From Muribaculaceae bacterium (GTDB lineage: Bacteria > Bacteroidota > Bacteroidia > Bacteroidales > Muribaculaceae), in assembly GCA_029051445.1 (NCBI GenBank), contig JAIDKP010000100.1, positions 1 to 7,855 on the forward strand: a stretch of 7,855 bases of DNA. Reading direction: 5' to 3'. Each line of letters starts with the position of its first letter. The first letter of the stretch is position 1. Shown here piece by piece: positions 1-6,858 of the stretch. The notes under the pieces were generated by a model. That model ran no database searches and was not told the origin of the DNA. It worked only from the letters and a program-made list of their open reading frames with translations. The position numbers and the translations under genes were made by a program.

Positions 1-910
1 CCTCCTCCCCCGTTCCCGAATCCTCACCTATAGCAGTCGCAATAGTTCCAAGCCCGACAGGACCTCCGCTGAATTTGTCGATGATAGTTGCAAGCAACTT
101 ATGATCGACATGGTCAAGACCATATCTGTCGATATTCAAAGCTTCAAGAGCATATCTGGCAATATCGACATCAATAACTCCGGAGCCCTCGACCTGCGCG
201 TAATCCCTTACACGTCGCAAAAGAGCGTTGGCGATGCGTGGAGTGCCTCGGCTTCTCATAGCTATCTCTCCGGCAGCCTCCGACGTACACTCGACATCAA
301 GCAATGCCGCCGAACGCAGTATAATAGACCTCAACACATTGTGATCGTAATACTCCAGATGGCACGGTATGCCGAAACGTGCCCGCAAAGGCGAAGTCAG
401 CAATCCGCTGCGTGTAGTCGCACCGATAAGCGTAAACGGCGACAGCGTAAGCTGCACGCTACGTGCTCCCGGCCCTTTGTCAATCATTATATCGATGCGG
501 TAATCCTCCATCGCAGAGTACAGATACTCCTCGACAACCGGACTCAAACGGTGTATCTCGTCGATAAAAAGAACGTCATTCGGCTCAAGCGAAGTCAATA
601 TGCCGGCAAGATCACCTGGTTTGTCAAGCACAGGCCCCGACGTAACTTTGAAGTTTACCCCGAGTTCATTGGCGATGATACCCGACAATGTTGTCTTGCC
701 AAGTCCGGGAGGACCGTATAGCAGAACATGATCAAGAGCCTCGCCACGCATACGTGCGGCTGCGACAAACACCTTAAGATTCTTTACAATCTTCTCCTGA
801 CCGCTGAACGAATTGAAAGCCGACGGCCTGAGAGCACGCTCTATCTCCTGATCATGAAGCCGCCCGTTGACCGAGACACTGTCTCTTATATCAAATTCCT
901 CCTGATCCAC
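1..910 (-). CDS. ruvB: RuvB Holliday-junction branch-migration helicase, 3' end outside window
   Basis: RuvB is the hexameric AAA+ motor that, with RuvA, drives branch migration of Holliday junctions in the cytoplasm during recombinational repair. The window holds 303 complete codons of a protein usually about 340 residues long; the rest of the C-terminal winged-helix domain runs off the left edge. Seen in the translation: Walker [10 protein letters not shown] at residues 66-74, Walker B LFIDEIH at 114-120, sensor-1 region GATTRSG at 163-169, and the conserved [17 protein letters not shown] segment. The frame is intact throughout. The start is taken as GTG at 910-908, because the TAA ending manC lies in the same frame only nine bases upstream and no ATG falls between. 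The N-terminus, beginning [10 protein letters not shown], resembles Bacteroides RuvB. It lies 6 bases after manC and is almost certainly cotranscribed with it. Family assignment is very sure; the GTG start is probable. Confidence 0.96.
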   Translation of the reverse strand, partial: MDQEEFDIRDSVSVNGRLHDQEIERALRPSAFNSFSGQEKIVKNLKVFVAAARMRGEALDHVLLYGPPGLGKTTLSGIIANELGVNFKVTSGPVLDKPGDLAGILTSLEPNDVLFIDEIHRLSPVVEEYLYSAMEDYRIDIMIDKGPGARSVQLTLSPFTLIGATTRSGLLTSPLRARFGIPCHLEYYDHNVLRSIILRSAALLDVECTSEAAGEIAMRSRGTPRIANALLRRVRDYAQVEGSGVIDVDIARYALEALNIDRYGLDHVDHKLLATIIDKFSGGPVGLGTIATAIGEDSGTGEE

Positions 911-916
911 TACAAC

Positions 917-2017
917 TTAAAGATACGTTTCACCGAAATTAACCCGCGCGTCATTGACCATCTGTTTTATACGCTGCTCCTCGCTTTTGCGGCATATAAG
1001 CAGCACATCTCCGGCATCGGCGACAATATAATCTTTAAGACCGTCTACTACGACAAGCTTGTCGTCTTTTACGGCAAAAATATTTCCGGTGGAGTCATAC
1101 GTCAGCAGGTGGCAGTTCTGAGCAACATTCCCCGACTTATTGCGTGGGGAATTATCGTAAAGCGAACTCCATGTGCCAAGATCGTTCCAGCCGAATCCGA
1201 CAGTTTCCACATATACGTTACGAGCCTTCTCCATGACTGCGAAATCAATGGAGATACCCATACAACCTGGAAAATTCTCACGGATAAATTCGTTTTCAAT
1301 TCCAGTCCCGAAAGACTCGCATCCACGGTCAAACACAGCCGAGATATCAGGCGCGTGCCGACGCAATGCATCCATTATCGTCTGGACTTTCCACATAAAT
1401 ATACCGGAATTCCAGAAAAACTCACCGCTCTGCAAAAAGACCTCGGCAAGGCTTAGATCCGGTTTCTCTGTAAACGTCTTGACACGGTTTATATTCTCCG
1501 ATTCAGTATGGCTTCCGACCTGTATATAGCCATAACCGGTCTCCGGACGTGTGGGCTGTATGCCAAGAGTAAGCAATGCGTCATTAGACTCGACAAATTC
1601 AAATCCCCGACATATCGCATCTTCAAACTCGCGTTCGCGTGTAATTAGATGGTCACTCGGAGTCACAACCATTGAGGCATCGGGATCCAGAGCCGCTATA
1701 TGCCATGCAGCCCAGGCAATACATGGCGCGGTATTACGCCGGGCAGGCTCAAGAAGTATATTGGCATCATCAATATCCGGCAACTGCTCCTTGACAAGAG
1801 GAGCATAATCCGAATTGGTGACTACGAGAATCCTGCTTTTATCAACGACTGACAGTATACGGTCATAAGACATCTGAAGCAACGTACGTCCGGTACCAAG
1901 AAAGTCTATAAACTGTTTTGGACGTGCAGTACGGCTGTAGGGCCAGAAACGGCTGCCTATGCCACCGCACATTATGACGCAATAACGATGAGGATCTATC
2001 ATAGCTGTATCTGCCAT
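917..2017 (-). CDS. manC: Mannose-1-phosphate guanylyltransferase (GDP-mannose pyrophosphorylase)
   Basis: This cytoplasmic enzyme converts mannose-1-phosphate and GTP to GDP-mannose and pyrophosphate, supplying mannose and, through GDP-fucose, fucose for surface glycans. At 366 residues it contains only the nucleotidyltransferase part; the C-terminal phosphomannose isomerase domain of bifunctional ~470-residue enzymes is absent. Visible motifs are the nucleotide-binding signature GGIGSRFWPYSR...PKQF at residues 18-36, EPxRRNTAP at 90-98, PSDH at 120-123, PTRPETGYGYI at 155-165, FTEKP at 182-186, FWNSGIF at 202-208, and IDFAVMEKA...GFGWNDLGTW at 258-284. The ATG at 2017 sits about a dozen bases after the predicted transcription start of a strong consensus promoter. 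An in-frame ATG at residue 6 is a possible alternative start. It is the first gene of a manC-ruvB unit. The family is very clear; strict mannose specificity is inferred from the motif set. Confidence 0.94.
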   Translation of the reverse strand: MADTAMIDPHRYCVIMCGGIGSRFWPYSRTARPKQFIDFLGTGRTLLQMSYDRILSVVDKSRILVVTNSDYAPLVKEQLPDIDDANILLEPARRNTAPCIAWAAWHIAALDPDASMVVTPSDHLITREREFEDAICRGFEFVESNDALLTLGIQPTRPETGYGYIQVGSHTESENINRVKTFTEKPDLSLAEVFLQSGEFFWNSGIFMWKVQTIMDALRRHAPDISAVFDRGCESFGTGIENEFIRENFPGCMGISIDFAVMEKARNVYVETVGFGWNDLGTWSSLYDNSPRNKSGNVAQNCHLLTYDSTGNIFAVKDDKLVVVDGLKDYIVADAGDVLLICRKSEEQRIKQMVNDARVNFGETYL

Positions 2018-2036
2018 TTGTTTTTTATGTGTTTAA

Positions 2037-2067
2037 CAAAGATAGTAAATAAATAAAGTATTCCAAA
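2037..2067 (-). promoter_or_regulatory. Bacteroidota-type promoter for manC-ruvB
   Basis: On the minus strand a TTTG (2067-2064) is followed after exactly 19 bases by TATCTTTG (2044-2037), a perfect match to the Bacteroidota primary-sigma consensus TTTG / TAnnTTTG. The expected transcription start is near 2030, giving a leader of about 12-15 bases before the manC ATG at 2017. The surrounding DNA is AT-rich and non-coding. Because radA ends at 2221, this promoter makes manC-ruvB a transcription unit that can run independently of the upstream radA operon. Confidence 0.8.
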
Positions 2068-2098
2068 TTCAAAAAATTAAGTGATTTAAACTTATTAC

Positions 2099-2146
2099 AT
2101 TAAGAGGTTAGTCATTTTAAGCTTCATTTTTAAACAAGCTCTTAAT
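2099..2146. repeat. Inverted repeat in the radA-manC gap
   Basis: Perfect 8-base arms ATTAAGAG (2099-2106) and CTCTTAAT (2139-2146) enclose 32 bases that contain a second, smaller stem (AGCTT 2120-2124 with AAGCT 2136-2140). Another pair, AGTGATT (2080-2086) with AATCACT (2144-2150), overlaps the right arm and could form an alternative pairing. It lies 75-125 bases after the radA stop and just upstream of the manC promoter. It could be a weak transcript-end hairpin or a regulator site, but the arms are AT-rich, there is no clear U-tract, and chance cannot be excluded. Confidence 0.3.
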
Positions 2147-2220
2147 CACTCCAATAATTCAATGGCATACGTAGCCACCCCGAATTGCCGAAAACAGATG
2201 CCCGCCCCGGCTGCTCCGTG

Positions 2221-3609
2221 TCATCGTCCGCTGAAAAGGAGCCTGAAAGCTTCCTCAACCTTCGATACCTCCTTGACCTTGATCTTAAACCTTGAGATAT
2301 CGACTCCTTTAAGATTGCCTTTGGGCAATAGAATCGTCTCCATACCCAGCTTTTCCGACTCCGAGATACGCTGCTCGAGCCGGCTCACCGACCTGATTTC
2401 ACCGGAAAGACCGATCTCCCCGGCCATACACACGCCTTGGGCGATAGGAATATCAAGACTGCTTGACAGTATGGCACAGACAACAGCGAGATCCATCGCC
2501 GGATCATTCACCTTAAAGCCACCGGCAATATTGAGAAACACATCTTTTGAAGCAAGCTTAAAACCGGCACGCTTCTCAAGTACTGCAAGCAACATATTCA
2601 TACGCCGCTGGTCAAACCCGGTCACCGAACGCTGGGGAGTTCCATAGGCAGCTGTACTGACAAGTGCCTGAACCTCCACAAGAAAAGACCTCATCCCCTC
2701 GAGAGTGACTCCAACCGAGACACCCGACAACGACTGCGAGACAGTATTCAGCAACAGTTCCGACGGATCTGTGACTTCCCTGAGTCCCCGCTGACACATC
2801 TCATAGATACCGATCTCCGACGTACTTCCAAACCTGTTTTTTATTGACCGCAGAAGTCGGTACATATGCTGCGAGTCACCTTCAAACTGGAGCACGGCAT
2901 CTACAATATGCTCAAGAACCTTGGGACCCGCGATCGACCCTTCTTTATTTATATGCCCGATTATAAAGACCGGAACATTATTCTCTTTTGCATACTGAAG
3001 GAGGCGCACGGCGCACTCTCTCACCTGGCTGACGCTCCCGGCCGACGATTCAAGATCCGATGAAGCGATCGTCTGTATGGAGTCGATTACAACAAGACCG
3101 GGCTCAAGTTCGCCGATGTGCTCAAACACATTCTCAAGCGATGTCTCGGTCACAAGATAGCAATTGTCGCCGGGACGGCCTATGCGCTCCGCGCGCATTT
3201 TAATCTGCTGGGGACTCTCCTCACCCGACACATAAAGAACCTTGCGTGACCTTATCGACAATATATTCTGTAGCACAAGCGTCGACTTGCCGATACCGGG
3301 CTCCCCCCCCACAAGCACCAGTGATCCGGGTACCAGACCGCCGCCAAGCACACGGTTAAGCTCGGCGCTCGGCATACGCAGACGAGGTTCATCTGAAACT
3401 TCTATTTCCGAAACCTTCATCACACGCCCCTTTGACGAGAGGCTGCCTTTACGTGCAAACGGCGTTCCGGAGCCGCCACCTTTTGAAGGCACCGACTCCT
3501 CCACCATTGTACCCCATTGTCCGCAATGAGGACAACGCCCCTCCCACTTGGGAGACTCGCCACCGCAATCCGAACAAAACCAGACCGTCTTATACCCCTT
3601 CTTTGCCAT
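2221..3609 (-). CDS. radA: RadA (Sms) DNA repair and branch-migration ATPase
   Basis: RadA is a RecA-related hexameric ATPase that promotes branch migration and processing of recombination intermediates in the cytoplasm. The 462 residues match the usual family length and show the full layout: a C4 zinc finger (Cys12, Cys15, Cys26, Cys29), a linker, the RecA-like core with Walker A GGEPGIGKST at 101-110 and Walker B LVVID at 172-176, the RadA-specific KNRFG motif at 257-261, and a C-terminal Lon-like domain (about 290-462) with NDPAMDLA and GEIGLSGEIR segments. The Walker A codons contain a run of eight G (plus-strand C8 at 3303-3310), a potential slippage site. The ATG at 3609 overlaps the TGA of the upstream barrel gene by one base (TGATG), which fixes the start and suggests translational coupling. 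It is the last gene of the envelope operon. Confidence 0.97.
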   Translation of the reverse strand: MAKKGYKTVWFCSDCGGESPKWEGRCPHCGQWGTMVEESVPSKGGGSGTPFARKGSLSSKGRVMKVSEIEVSDEPRLRMPSAELNRVLGGGLVPGSLVLVGGEPGIGKSTLVLQNILSIRSRKVLYVSGEESPQQIKMRAERIGRPGDNCYLVTETSLENVFEHIGELEPGLVVIDSIQTIASSDLESSAGSVSQVRECAVRLLQYAKENNVPVFIIGHINKEGSIAGPKVLEHIVDAVLQFEGDSQHMYRLLRSIKNRFGSTSEIGIYEMCQRGLREVTDPSELLLNTVSQSLSGVSVGVTLEGMRSFLVEVQALVSTAAYGTPQRSVTGFDQRRMNMLLAVLEKRAGFKLASKDVFLNIAGGFKVNDPAMDLAVVCAILSSSLDIPIAQGVCMAGEIGLSGEIRSVSRLEQRISESEKLGMETILLPKGNLKGVDISRFKIKVKEVSKVEEAFRLLFSGR

Positions 3610-4283
3610 CAGAAATTATAGCCGATACCGATGGAAAAAAGATTACGCTTTGCGCCTGGAAACATAAGCTGATGATTATTGAAACTGAGACTCTTGTCCT
3701 GAATCAGACGTGACAGCCCGAATCCTCCCTCGATAAATGCGTAATAATTGAGATAATCGACACCAATACCAAGATTCCACTGAAAATCAAACCGGTTAAA
3801 ATCAGCTTCCGGTTGATTGGTGGCTTTTACACCATTGTAATATGTTCCGAATGTAATATTATAGTTCAGTTGTGGACCGGTAAACAGATGAACAGATACA
3901 TCATCTGTCACATCAAAGCGATAACCGAAATTAAACGGTATACGGAAACCGAAATTTCTTATTGATCCACGATCCAGTATCTTTTCATCATCAACTGAAT
4001 ACACTGCATTGATAGTTGCTGTATCATAAAACATGCCGATACCGGGTTCAAAATAAAGATTCTTCCATATCGGCAAATTGTAGATACCTGCCAGATTGAA
4101 GCCCGACTGTGTACCGTAGCGATTGCCATTGCCGACAAGCGATGTCACATCAAGACCAAGTCTCACACCGAAATGCGCATGATTGTCAGGGTTATCAAGC
4201 AGGTAGTCCTGAGCTTTTGCCGGAAAAGCCAATGCGATCACAATAAGAGCAGTAGACAATATTTTTTTCATGTTTATATTCAT
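3609..4283 (-). CDS. PorT-like outer-membrane beta-barrel protein (barrel C)
   Basis: This is a predicted small outer-membrane barrel of 224 residues, or 220 if translation starts at the in-frame ATG at 4271 (MKK...), the more typical signal-peptide start. A signal peptide is evident: two lysines, a hydrophobic stretch of about 15 residues, then PAKA before Gln25, a likely signal peptidase I site. The mature part alternates polar and hydrophobic/aromatic residues in strand-length blocks (FGVRLGLDV, NLYFEPGIGMFY, FRIPFNFGYRF, VHLFTGPQLNYN, LFSIGIGYNF) and ends in Phe, the classic barrel assembly signal. This pattern fits the broad 'outer membrane protein beta-barrel' group of Bacteroidota; the substrate or role is unknown. 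It follows the PCMD lipoprotein by 53 bases and its stop overlaps the radA start. It shows no obvious close similarity to barrels A and B. Confidence 0.85.
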   Translation of the reverse strand: MNINMKKILSTALIVIALAFPAKAQDYLLDNPDNHAHFGVRLGLDVTSLVGNGNRYGTQSGFNLAGIYNLPIWKNLYFEPGIGMFYDTATINAVYSVDDEKILDRGSIRNFGFRIPFNFGYRFDVTDDVSVHLFTGPQLNYNITFGTYYNGVKATNQPEADFNRFDFQWNLGIGVDYLNYYAFIEGGFGLSRLIQDKSLSFNNHQLMFPGAKRNLFSIGIGYNF

Positions 4284-4306
4284 ATTTATGATGGAACAGG
4301 AGATTT

Positions 4307-4322
4307 TAACACTGTTATAACA
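4307..4322. promoter_or_regulatory. Operator-like cluster of TAACA half-sites upstream of barrel C
   Basis: The gap before barrel C contains TAACA (4307-4311), one base, TGTTA (4313-4317), then TAACA (4318-4322): three 5-base half-sites in alternating orientation, making a perfect 10-base palindrome TGTTATAACA at 4313-4322. The arms have no loop, so a protein-bound DNA dyad is more plausible than an RNA hairpin. A nearly identical core (CGTTATAACA, 7681-7690) lies in the leader of barrel A. No consensus promoter is seen in this 53-base gap. A regulatory role is inference only. Confidence 0.3.
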
Positions 4323-4336
4323 ACCGAATCTGATAT

Positions 4337-5923
4337 TTAGTAATCATAAAGCAGCGATATATCATCGACATAAAGCTCACTGCCTCTGCCACCGGTAAAA
4401 TAATCACCATATTTGCTTGACGAGCATACACACAAAATATATGATGGGATACGCGATGTTGATTTATATTCCAACTCGACCTCAAACTCGGTATAAGTCT
4501 CTACATCACGGCCATACTGAACATATCCGTACGCAATAACGTTATCCGCGTCTGGATTGAACAATTGCCTGTTAGATGGATTTGTACGGCACTCGAATGG
4601 CTCAGGAGAATCTATAAGAGCAACCCACACAATACACGTGTCAGGCTTTCCTAACATATCCTCAAAACCATTGGTCACATCCGATACCGGAGCTGTCTTG
4701 TATTTAAGCGCTCCCCGCAACCTCGTTGGACGCTGCGTAAACGCGCGTCCCATCGAAAGCACTCCGTTTGTACCGTCTGTACGCACATAGCTACCGGCAA
4801 AAATACTTCCTGCGGCAAGCTTGCCGATACCGGCAAGTCCTTTGAACTCAGTCTTCAGCAACGCTGCCTGCCCTTGTCCGGTAGAAGTATCGTCCGTAGG
4901 AATTACATTGGCGGTTCCCAATACAGTCGCTCCCTTATTACCGGTATCCCAATACTCCACTTGCCCTTCACCCCATGGCTGCCAGACTTTACCGTTAAGC
5001 GACCAGTCATCAAACGAGCTGTTTGGCATCTGAACCTCCTGCTGAGTGGTAAAAGTCAGCTCAGCACCGGTTTCCTCATTGCTGTAGGCTCGGGCCACAT
5101 ATTCTGTCATAGGCTCAAGCCCCTTGATACAAGCGACAAAACTTCCGCCTGTAAAGGTAAGCTGCGATGCAGGAACCCTGACCCAGGCTTCTGAGTCGGC
5201 CTGACGATACTCGACTCCGTTGTCTTTTCCACTCTCAGCCTCTCCATATACCCACGCCACACGCGTCCAGCCGTCTGCCCGGGTTGTAAACACCGTCGTT
5301 TCGACCACATCGGCATAAAGCGTCCAAGTAGATGTGCGTCCGTAGGCTGTTACATCGACCTTGACCGGAGAAGAGAAATCGACCTCCTGACCGTTGAGAT
5401 CAGGTTCCATCACCGAACCCTCCGGACCAAGCTTGATCGAGCCGACATGCACCTTCTGCACATCGACATTATCCGGAATGGAAAAAATAACCCTGCGTCC
5501 CGGAACATCTATGGTTGTAGCTCCGATCTGATTTCCAACTTCAAGGTACCTATCAATAGTCTGCTTTGCCGTAATTGTCCACGTATAATCCTGATATAGT
5601 CCGACAACAACATTGATGTCATTTGTCAGATCAAGCCGGGATATGCTTTCCGGACTCACAAGCCTTGCCTCTGGTGATAACTCATAGGACTTGATCACAA
5701 CATCCGAGATATCGGCGTTCTCCCCAAGAAACAGAGTCACCGACCGGTTTTGCTGATCAATAGACGCTGGTTGTAATTCCCACTCCGCTTCTATCGACTG
5801 AAAACCGACCTGTATCTGAGGATAAGGTATGTTATTCTTTATACAACCGGGAAGCAGCATGCACACACTGGTTGCCAACACTATGACAACACCTTCTATT
5901 TTCTTATATCCGAGATATTTCAT
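4337..5923 (-). CDS. PCMD-domain lipoprotein (putative carbohydrate metabolism domain)
   Basis: This 528-residue lipoprotein starts with a signal sequence and lipobox LLPGC, with the lipidated residue at Cys27. The N-terminal half appears to hold two similar beta-sandwich modules (about 50-119 and 133-205), each closing with a Y-x-x-(S/Y)TWT(I/L) type strand. A fibronectin-III-like module follows (about 207-293), ending in TEYVARAYS...LTFTT. The C-terminal part (about 300-528) resembles the PCMD family of Bacteroidota, with SFDDW, WDTGNKG at 325-331, KLAAG and a final YVDDISLLYDY. The family name reflects a suspected carbohydrate role; no catalytic residues are evident, and ligand binding is as likely as catalysis. 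Residues after Cys27 (IKNN) lack the acidic cluster typical of surface-export signals, so membrane side is uncertain. Its ATG overlaps the upstream barrel stop (ATGA, 5923-5920). Confidence 0.88.
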   Translation of the reverse strand: MKYLGYKKIEGVVIVLATSVCMLLPGCIKNNIPYPQIQVGFQSIEAEWELQPASIDQQNRSVTLFLGENADISDVVIKSYELSPEARLVSPESISRLDLTNDINVVVGLYQDYTWTITAKQTIDRYLEVGNQIGATTIDVPGRRVIFSIPDNVDVQKVHVGSIKLGPEGSVMEPDLNGQEVDFSSPVKVDVTAYGRTSTWTLYADVVETTVFTTRADGWTRVAWVYGEAESGKDNGVEYRQADSEAWVRVPASQLTFTGGSFVACIKGLEPMTEYVARAYSNEETGAELTFTTQQEVQMPNSSFDDWSLNGKVWQPWGEGQVEYWDTGNKGATVLGTANVIPTDDTSTGQGQAALLKTEFKGLAGIGKLAAGSIFAGSYVRTDGTNGVLSMGRAFTQRPTRLRGALKYKTAPVSDVTNGFEDMLGKPDTCIVWVALIDSPEPFECRTNPSNRQLFNPDADNVIAYGYVQYGRDVETYTEFEVELEYKSTSRIPSYILCVCSSSKYGDYFTGGRGSELYVDDISLLYDY

Positions 5924-6858
5924 ATATGAATACCCATGCCGAATTTTATATTAAACAGATTGAATCTGAAATTGGCTCCGCTGGTAAACCGCGAGCCATC
6001 CTCGATTCCGTCAGTCCACTGGCGCTCTTTACGCATGTTCAGGCCGAATACACCAAATGAGACATTAAAACTCACATACTCCTGCACAAACACACACAGA
6101 CCGGGACTGAAATCAAGCCCGAACTGAAATATATTAGTTTTCGTCTCCTTGGGAACGCCATTATAATTTCTTGTGAAAAATGAGTCTCCACCACCAAGTT
6201 TAAACGCGACCTCATTGAAAATTCCGAAGCGTCCCGATTTGCTTAATCCAAGATAATGACGATAGAATGCCGCCATCGAGTAAGTCGTGCTTTTATAGTT
6301 GACTCCCGACAGATTAAAGCTCATGTCTTCGTCTATATCGGCAAGAAAGCTGTCTATCCCACCCTCAAAATCAGTGATATCAAATCTGAGTCCGAGCGAC
6401 TGGTTATGTCTGAAGAAATAAGACACTTCGGGGTTGACAGAATAGCCTTTAAGCCTGATATCAATGTCTGTCACCAGATCAAGAAGCTGATAATCCTTGA
6501 TATCAAATTCTCCATACGATGCTGTAAGACCGATTTCCCATTTACCCTTGGGAACAAACAGAAAATTATAAAGACCGCGGTCATATCGTCCGTAGTTGCG
6601 CTCGGGAAGTATTATAGAAATAGTATCTTTCCCGACGATCACCTTTTCATCAAAAAGATCCCGGTTTATAGTCGTGTCTACCTTGATTTTCTCTTTTTTC
6701 GTCCATCTGTCCACAACCTTGTCCACGATCTTAATACCGCCGGAAGACTCTGCTGGGTATTCCGTGTCTCCCGACTGAGCCGGAACTGTTGCCAACGCCT
6801 GGCACCAAGCCGAAGTCATCACTATGGCAGCTGCCATTCTGCAAATAAGCTTTTTCAT
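5920..6858 (-). CDS. Outer-membrane beta-barrel protein B, paralogue of barrel A
   Basis: A predicted outer-membrane barrel of 312 residues with a signal peptide (MKK start, hydrophobic stretch, likely cleavage after Ala21 or Ala23). Residues about 24-96 form an unusual charged, lysine/aspartate-rich segment before the barrel, with no counterpart in barrel A. From FVPKGKW (101-107) onward it aligns with barrel A across the whole length, sharing landmarks such as the FVPKGxW opening, RFGxFNEV, a SPGL/TPGF-VF strand, a FGVFGLN-like strand and a final GANFRFNLF-type strand. It ends in Ile (GMGIHI), not the usual Phe. The function is unknown and no enzyme motif is visible. Both ends are coupled: its ATG overlaps the barrel A stop (ATGA, 6858-6855), and its TGA overlaps the PCMD lipoprotein start. 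Tandem duplication with later N-terminal divergence is inferred. Confidence 0.85.
   Translation of the reverse strand: MKKLICRMAAAIVMTSAWCQALATVPAQSGDTEYPAESSGGIKIVDKVVDRWTKKEKIKVDTTINRDLFDEKVIVGKDTISIILPERNYGRYDRGLYNFLFVPKGKWEIGLTASYGEFDIKDYQLLDLVTDIDIRLKGYSVNPEVSYFFRHNQSLGLRFDITDFEGGIDSFLADIDEDMSFNLSGVNYKSTTYSMAAFYRHYLGLSKSGRFGIFNEVAFKLGGGDSFFTRNYNGVPKETKTNIFQFGLDFSPGLCVFVQEYVSFNVSFGVFGLNMRKERQWTDGIEDGSRFTSGANFRFNLFNIKFGMGIHI

Noticed and set aside
101..1456. Two long plus-strand open frames (101-721 and 728-1456)
   Set aside because: They are antisense to ruvB and manC, whose family motifs are unmistakable on the minus strand. The plus-strand translations show no domain or sensible composition.
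2163..2177. TGGC/GCCA stem after radA as a terminator
   Set aside because: Only four base pairs and no following U-run on the minus strand; too weak to call.
2162..2647. 161-codon plus-strand frame with an ATG in the intergenic gap
   Set aside because: Most of it is antisense to the conserved C-terminal domain of radA, and its translation is Ser/Pro/Arg-rich shadow sequence with no promoter.
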